Shown here piece by piece: positions 60,330 to 64,000 of a DNA stretch of 64,000 nt. The stretch's first letter is position 1, and every line of letters begins with the position of its first letter. Both the position numbers and the translations under genes were made by a program. Origin of the DNA: Janthinobacterium sp. PAMC25594 (GTDB taxonomy: Bacteria > Pseudomonadota > Gammaproteobacteria > Burkholderiales > Burkholderiaceae_D); the NCBI RefSeq assembly GCF_019443505.1, contig NZ_CP080377.1, positions 5,642,001 through 5,706,000 on the forward strand, read 5' to 3'. The notes below the pieces were generated by a model. It was given only the letters and a program-made list of their open reading frames with translations. It made no database searches and had not been told where the DNA came from.

Positions 60330-61558
60330 GCCGCCGGGTAGTCGTGACCGGCATGGCCGGCATCAGCCCGATCGGCAATGACTGGCCGGCCATCCGCCAG
60401 CGCCTGGGCGAGTACCGCAACGCCATCGTGCGCATGGACGAATGGGCCGATTACGAAGGCTTGAACACGCAGCTGGGCGCGCCGGCCGCGCCGTTCGCGC
60501 TGACGGACCGTTACAACCGCAAGGCCGTGCGCAGCATGGGGCGCATCGCGCTGATGGCCACGCGCGCCAGCGAACTGGCGCTGGAACACGCGGGCCTGGC
60601 GGAACATCCCGTGGTCAAGAGCGGGCAGATGGGCATTTCCTTCGGTTCGTCCGCCGGCACGCCCAGCGCCATCGGCGACTTTGGCCGCATGATGGAAGAG
60701 CGCACCACCAAGGGCATCAACGCCACCACCTACATCAAGATGATGGCGCACACGGCGCCCGTGAATATCGGCGTGTTTTTCGGCGTCACGGGACGGGTCA
60801 TCACCACATCGAGCGCCTGCACCTCGGGCAGCCAGGGCATCGGCTATGCCTACGAGGCGATCGCCGGCGGCAAGCAGCTGGCGATGATCGCCGGCGGCGC
60901 CGAGGAGCTGTGCGCCACCGAGGCGGCCGTCTTCGACACCCTGTTCGCCACCAGCACGCGCAACGACGCGGGCCACACGACGCCGCGTCCGTTCGACGCC
61001 AGCCGCGATGGCCTGGTGATCGGCGAGGGCGCCGGTTGCCTGATCCTGGAAGAGTTCGAACACGCGCAGGCGCGCGGCGCCACCATCCATGCGGAGCTGG
61101 TGGGCTTCGGCACGAACAGCGATGGCTGCCACGTGACCCAGCCGAACGCCGCCACCATGCGCCAGGCGATGCTGCTGGCGCTGGCCGACGCGGGCTTGCA
61201 GCCGTCCGATATCGGCTACATCAATGCGCACGGCACCGGCACGCAGCAGGGTGATATCGCCGAGTCGCAAGCCACGTTCGAAGTGTTTGGCGACAGCACC
61301 CCTATCAGTTCGCTTAAAAGCTACATGGGCCACACCCTGGGTGCCTGCGGCGCGCTGGAAGCGTGGATCAGCATCGAGATGATGCGCGAAGGCTGGTTTG
61401 CCCCCACCATCAACTTGCGGCAAGTCGACGCGCAATGCGCGCCGCTCGATTACATCACCGGCGAAGGCCGGGCCATCGAATGCGAATACGTGATGTCGAA
61501 CAATTTTGCCTTTGGCGGCATCAATACGTCGTTGATTTTCAGGCGTTACCGGCCGTGA
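60326..61558 (+). CDS. Beta-ketoacyl-ACP synthase 2 (APE cluster, ApeO-like)
   Basis: A 410-residue ketosynthase. The triad is C165 in TTSSACTSGSQGIG, His in NAHGTGTQQGDIAE, and His in KSYMGHTLGACGALEA. The C-terminus NNFAFGGINTSLIF is typical. It is the last gene of the cluster. Its 3' 165 bp (61394-61558) recur as a decayed copy at 63602-63768. It probably pairs with the chain-length-factor protein. Confidence 0.92.
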   Translation: MSRRVVVTGMAGISPIGNDWPAIRQRLGEYRNAIVRMDEWADYEGLNTQLGAPAAPFALTDRYNRKAVRSMGRIALMATRASELALEHAGLAEHPVVKSGQMGISFGSSAGTPSAIGDFGRMMEERTTKGINATTYIKMMAHTAPVNIGVFFGVTGRVITTSSACTSGSQGIGYAYEAIAGGKQLAMIAGGAEELCATEAAVFDTLFATSTRNDAGHTTPRPFDASRDGLVIGEGAGCLILEEFEHAQARGATIHAELVGFGTNSDGCHVTQPNAATMRQAMLLALADAGLQPSDIGYINAHGTGTQQGDIAESQATFEVFGDSTPISSLKSYMGHTLGACGALEAWISIEMMREGWFAPTINLRQVDAQCAPLDYITGEGRAIECEYVMSNNFAFGGINTSLIFRRYRP

Positions 61559-62763
61559 CTTCGCTGGCGATAATTTGCCGGCGATATGCTCGCTGTGCAT
61601 GCATGGTGGCGACGCTGGCAGCGCTGACGGCATGTGGCACGCTGTCACGGATGGAAATCGATTCTGACAATGCATCGAGCGAGCGCTACGCCATCAGCGG
61701 CGATCTGCGCAAGGAAGTCGATTCGTTGGCACAGCCATTGATCGACAGCGGCGCCACGCCAGGGCTGGTGGTCGGTGTTGTGCTGCCAGATGGCAGCACG
61801 CAGAGCTTTGGATACGGTACGACCGAACATGCGGTGAGCGGCCATCGACCCGACGGCGACACCCTGTTTGCCGTTGGCTCGGTCAGCAAGGGTTTCTTGA
61901 GCGCAACGACGGCGGTATTGGTACAGCAGGGCGTGTTTGCATGGAACGACACTCTCGAACAGTTGCTGCCACCTGGTACGTCACTGAGCGACTCTGCACG
62001 CAAGATCACCTTGCTGCAACTGGTCACGCATACATCGGGCTTGCCGCGGCAGCCATTTACGCCGCAAACCTTGCTGTACTTCGTGGAGTATCTGTTTACG
62101 GGGGCCAGCTTTTACCGGCATTTTGACCGTGACTACCTGCTGGCCTACCTTGCCGATTTTGATGCGCCCGCAACGACGGCGCCCAATTATTCGAATATCG
62201 GCTATGGCTTGCTGGGACATGTGCTTGAACTGCGTACCGGAAAAAAGATGGATGCGCTGGTGCAGGAAACCATATTGCAACCACTGGCACTCGATAGCAC
62301 CGGTTACCGCCCGCAGGGCTTGCCTGGCTTTGCCGCACGAGCCCATGGTCATGTGGGCGATCAGCCTAAATTCATGCGGCGCGGGAGCGAAGCGCCGGAT
62401 TGGGAGTTCACCGATGTGTTGACGGGCTCGGCTGCCTTGTATTCGACGGCGAATGATTTGTTGCGCTATGCACGGGCGAATATCCGGGGTAGCGACGATC
62501 CCGTGCTGGACCGTGCCTTGCAAGACACTTTGAGCGTGCGTGTCGACCGGCCAGTCGAGGCGGCGGCACTGGCCTGGCTGGTGGATGATATTGATGGCAT
62601 TAAGATCACCTATCAGGTGGGTTTTGTGGCGGGCTACTCAAGCTATATCGGTCTCGATGTAAAGAATCGCACGGGCGTGGTGGTATTGCAAAACAGTTTC
62701 AACTGGACCAATAGCATCGGCCACCGTTTGTTGTTGAGAATTTCCAAGCGGAAATCCATTTAA
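61555..62763 (+). CDS. Lipoprotein serine hydrolase (beta-lactamase family)
   Basis: A 402-residue class-C-like hydrolase. GTG 61555 overlaps the ketosynthase stop (GTGA) and gives a basic N-terminus (RRYAR), then a hydrophobic stretch and the lipobox LTAC (C27); ATG 61603 would leave no charged n-region. The SxxK is S109-V-S-K112 (FAVGSVSKGF), with a Tyr motif YSN in APNYSNIGYG. The third motif is less clear (VGFVAGYSSY). Between the APE cluster and a ketosynthase remnant, it may be part of an inserted segment. Substrate unknown. Confidence 0.82.
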   Translation: MTSLAIICRRYARCACMVATLAALTACGTLSRMEIDSDNASSERYAISGDLRKEVDSLAQPLIDSGATPGLVVGVVLPDGSTQSFGYGTTEHAVSGHRPDGDTLFAVGSVSKGFLSATTAVLVQQGVFAWNDTLEQLLPPGTSLSDSARKITLLQLVTHTSGLPRQPFTPQTLLYFVEYLFTGASFYRHFDRDYLLAYLADFDAPATTAPNYSNIGYGLLGHVLELRTGKKMDALVQETILQPLALDSTGYRPQGLPGFAARAHGHVGDQPKFMRRGSEAPDWEFTDVLTGSAALYSTANDLLRYARANIRGSDDPVLDRALQDTLSVRVDRPVEAAALAWLVDDIDGIKITYQVGFVAGYSSYIGLDVKNRTGVVVLQNSFNWTNSIGHRLLLRISKRKSI

Positions 62764-62800
62764 ATGTAAAATTACAGTTCAGATAACTAATGGAGTAATT

Positions 62801-63442
62801 GTGAAACATGTTTTTAAGCTGTTATTCGTGATGATGTGTAGTCTCGCCATTGCAGGATGCAAGAGCCGGCCGGTGCCGCGTTCCGCTTACCAGACGACCT
62901 TGCCGCAAGTGGGCACGGTGGTGACCATCGGCATTGGTGAAAGAATGTTGACCAAGAGCGATGCGTCGGAAACGCGGGCGCTGATTCTTGCGCAGGACCA
63001 GCCTCTCGGCGAGTTTGTTGTGCGTAAGGGAACGTATCCGCAAATTGCAGACAAGGAAGAATATCAAACCTTCGGCGGCGTGGTGATCGCGAATGCGCAG
63101 GGTACCGTTGCCAAGCATAATAAGCTGCATCTGTTTAGCAAGGATGGCTCCGTATGTATTGGACGTGCGCCGTGTGCAAAGGTCGATTACGTGATGGGCG
63201 TCACGACGAACTACCAACAGGCGAGTTTCCAGAGCACTTTGATTTACAGTGGTCGTATCGGCGACAGGATCACCCTGGGTTATCGTGAATTCGATCGCAA
63301 CATGGCACGGCCGGCGTTTAGTAATGATGTGACTTACGATTTGTCCGAGTCCATGATCCTGGGTTACAAAGGAGCAAGGTTGGAAGTGCTGCACGCGAGT
63401 AATACTGAAATTAGCTATAAAGTCCTGGCAGGATTTGATTGA
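62801..63442 (+). CDS. Hypothetical lipoprotein, AT-richer than its neighbours
   Basis: A 213-residue protein starting at GTG 62801 (TGGAGT lies 6-11 bases upstream) with a signal and lipobox AIAGC (Cys about residue 20). The body is soluble and beta-rich with two Cys in SVCIGRAPCAKV. I recognise no family. Base composition and codon use are visibly lower in GC than in the surrounding genes, consistent with acquisition from elsewhere. It lies 37 bp after the serine hydrolase gene. Confidence 0.65.
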   Translation: MKHVFKLLFVMMCSLAIAGCKSRPVPRSAYQTTLPQVGTVVTIGIGERMLTKSDASETRALILAQDQPLGEFVVRKGTYPQIADKEEYQTFGGVVIANAQGTVAKHNKLHLFSKDGSVCIGRAPCAKVDYVMGVTTNYQQASFQSTLIYSGRIGDRITLGYREFDRNMARPAFSNDVTYDLSESMILGYKGARLEVLHASNTEISYKVLAGFD

Positions 63443-63835
63443 AGTGCGGCTGCGTCGTGATCTTTCTTGCCAATGTGCAGATTATCGACGCGGCTCAGCT
63501 AGCCCTGGTTCTCTTCTGGCTGCCTTTAGGCGGAAATAGCCCGTCATGCAGGCTTTGTGTGGCCGCTGTCGCAGTCCAGTTCCTGATGGTGCGCCGAAAG
63601 TTGGTTTGCGCCCACCATAAACTTACAGCAGGTCGCCCCCCGTAATGCGCGCCACATGCCTATATCGCGGGTGAAGGCAGGGCGATCGAATGCGAGTACG
63701 TGAGGTCGAATAACTTTGCCTTTGACGGTATCAACATGTCGCTGATTTTCAATCGGTACCGACCGTAATGCCCGTTGGCGCAAGCGGCAAGTGTGGCTTC
63801 TTTTGTACTATCTCTATCTTATTGAGGAAAACAGC
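63443..63835. other. Intergenic gap holding a ketosynthase remnant
   Basis: There is no intact gene in this 393-bp gap. From 63602 to 63768 it carries the decayed ketosynthase 3' end described separately; 63443-63601 may include further-diverged ketosynthase sequence but I cannot align it with confidence. An AT-rich stretch at 63798-63830 with a GAGGA RBS precedes the last gene. Confidence 0.6.
63602..63768 (+). pseudogene. Decayed duplicate of the ketosynthase 3' end
   Basis: Aligned by eye with 61394-61558 (the last 55 codons of the ApeO-like gene). The remnant is 2 bp longer, giving a frameshift near 63640. Before the shift it reads WFAPTINLQQV against WFAPTINLRQV; after it, IECEYVRSNNFAFDGIN against IECEYVMSNNFAFGGIN, ending YRP and a stop at the same place. 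Substitutions include stops and missense changes in conserved positions (GG to DG). No promoter or start is attached. Confidence 0.85.
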
Positions 63836-64000
63836 ATGAAAAAAACGATGATCCTGGCGGCAATGACGGCAACTCTGGCGGTGGTTCTGCCTGCGCAGGC
63901 AGCCGATACCAAACATATGATGCCGATCGCTGGCGCCATGGCCGCCAACGACGCCCAGGCTCGCCTTGGCGATAGCGTGCAGTTCTTCTTTGGTGATCAG
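63836..64000 (+). CDS. Small secreted protein (3' end outside window)
   Basis: Open to the window edge (55 codons visible). ATG 63836, with GAGGA eight to nine bases upstream, begins MKKTMILAAMTATLAVVLPA and a signal peptide ending PAQAADT, followed by a short sequence MPIAGAMAANDAQARLGDSV. I recall similar small periplasmic Burkholderiales proteins that databases mislabel as excinuclease subunits, but I cannot confirm this. Function unknown. Confidence 0.6.
   Translation, partial: MKKTMILAAMTATLAVVLPAQAADTKHMMPIAGAMAANDAQARLGDSVQFFFGDQ

Noticed and set aside
63439..63645. A 68-codon frame after the lipoprotein gene
   Set aside because: It runs out of the lipoprotein stop region into the ketosynthase remnant in a shifted frame; it looks like decay, not a gene.

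Overview
The window is high-GC, densely coded DNA that looks like a betaproteobacterial chromosome, most probably Oxalobacteraceae (Janthinobacterium, Massilia or Duganella-like). The clues are a Burkholderiales-type porin, Bug/TctC genes, an inverted GTCGGATTA-type repeat, CueR-type copper control and an aryl-polyene pigment cluster. The genus is inferred from gene content and not proven. I see no rRNA, tRNA, CRISPR array, integrase or intact insertion sequence.

Layout. 1-11925: the end of a CHASE2-adenylate/guanylate cyclase gene, a two-partner secretion pair (outer-membrane TpsB and a 2650-residue TpsA adhesin with ten almost identical 249-bp repeats), and a FecR-domain protein. 11933-15864: a copper module (copA, cueR, a glutathione S-transferase gene, and copZ on the opposite strand) with two MerR-type promoters of 19-bp spacer. 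15885-24945: single genes (bestrophin, serine hydrolase, TonB receptor, a catalytically dead-looking M50 homologue, PhoH/PIN protein, Bcp peroxiredoxin). 25022-32305 (minus strand): an arn operon for 4-amino-4-deoxy-L-arabinose modification of lipid A. ArnA is split into two proteins and no ArnE/F flippase gene is visible. 32726-35874: alanine aminotransferase, homoserine dehydrogenase, a REP-like repeat and rraB. 35898-44489: a TctD/TctE two-component system divergent from a porin-TctC-ABC transporter operon, with a long dyad between them.

45147-61558 is an 18-gene, one-strand, mostly overlapping aryl-polyene cluster. It encodes ketosynthases, a chain-length-factor-like protein, two carrier proteins, two dehydratase domains, a ketoreductase, an aryl ligase, a tyrosine/histidine ammonia-lyase-like enzyme, a methyltransferase, a glycosyltransferase, two acyltransferases, a thioesterase, and a LolA/MMPL/DUF3261 export set. 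The expected product is an aryl polyene assembled on ACP from a coumarate-like starter and attached to an outer-membrane lipid.

61555-63442 holds a lipoprotein serine hydrolase and an AT-richer lipoprotein gene. They are followed at 63602-63768 by a frameshifted duplicate of the 3' end of the last ketosynthase gene, so the segment between the two copies looks inserted or duplicated. The window ends inside a small secreted-protein gene.
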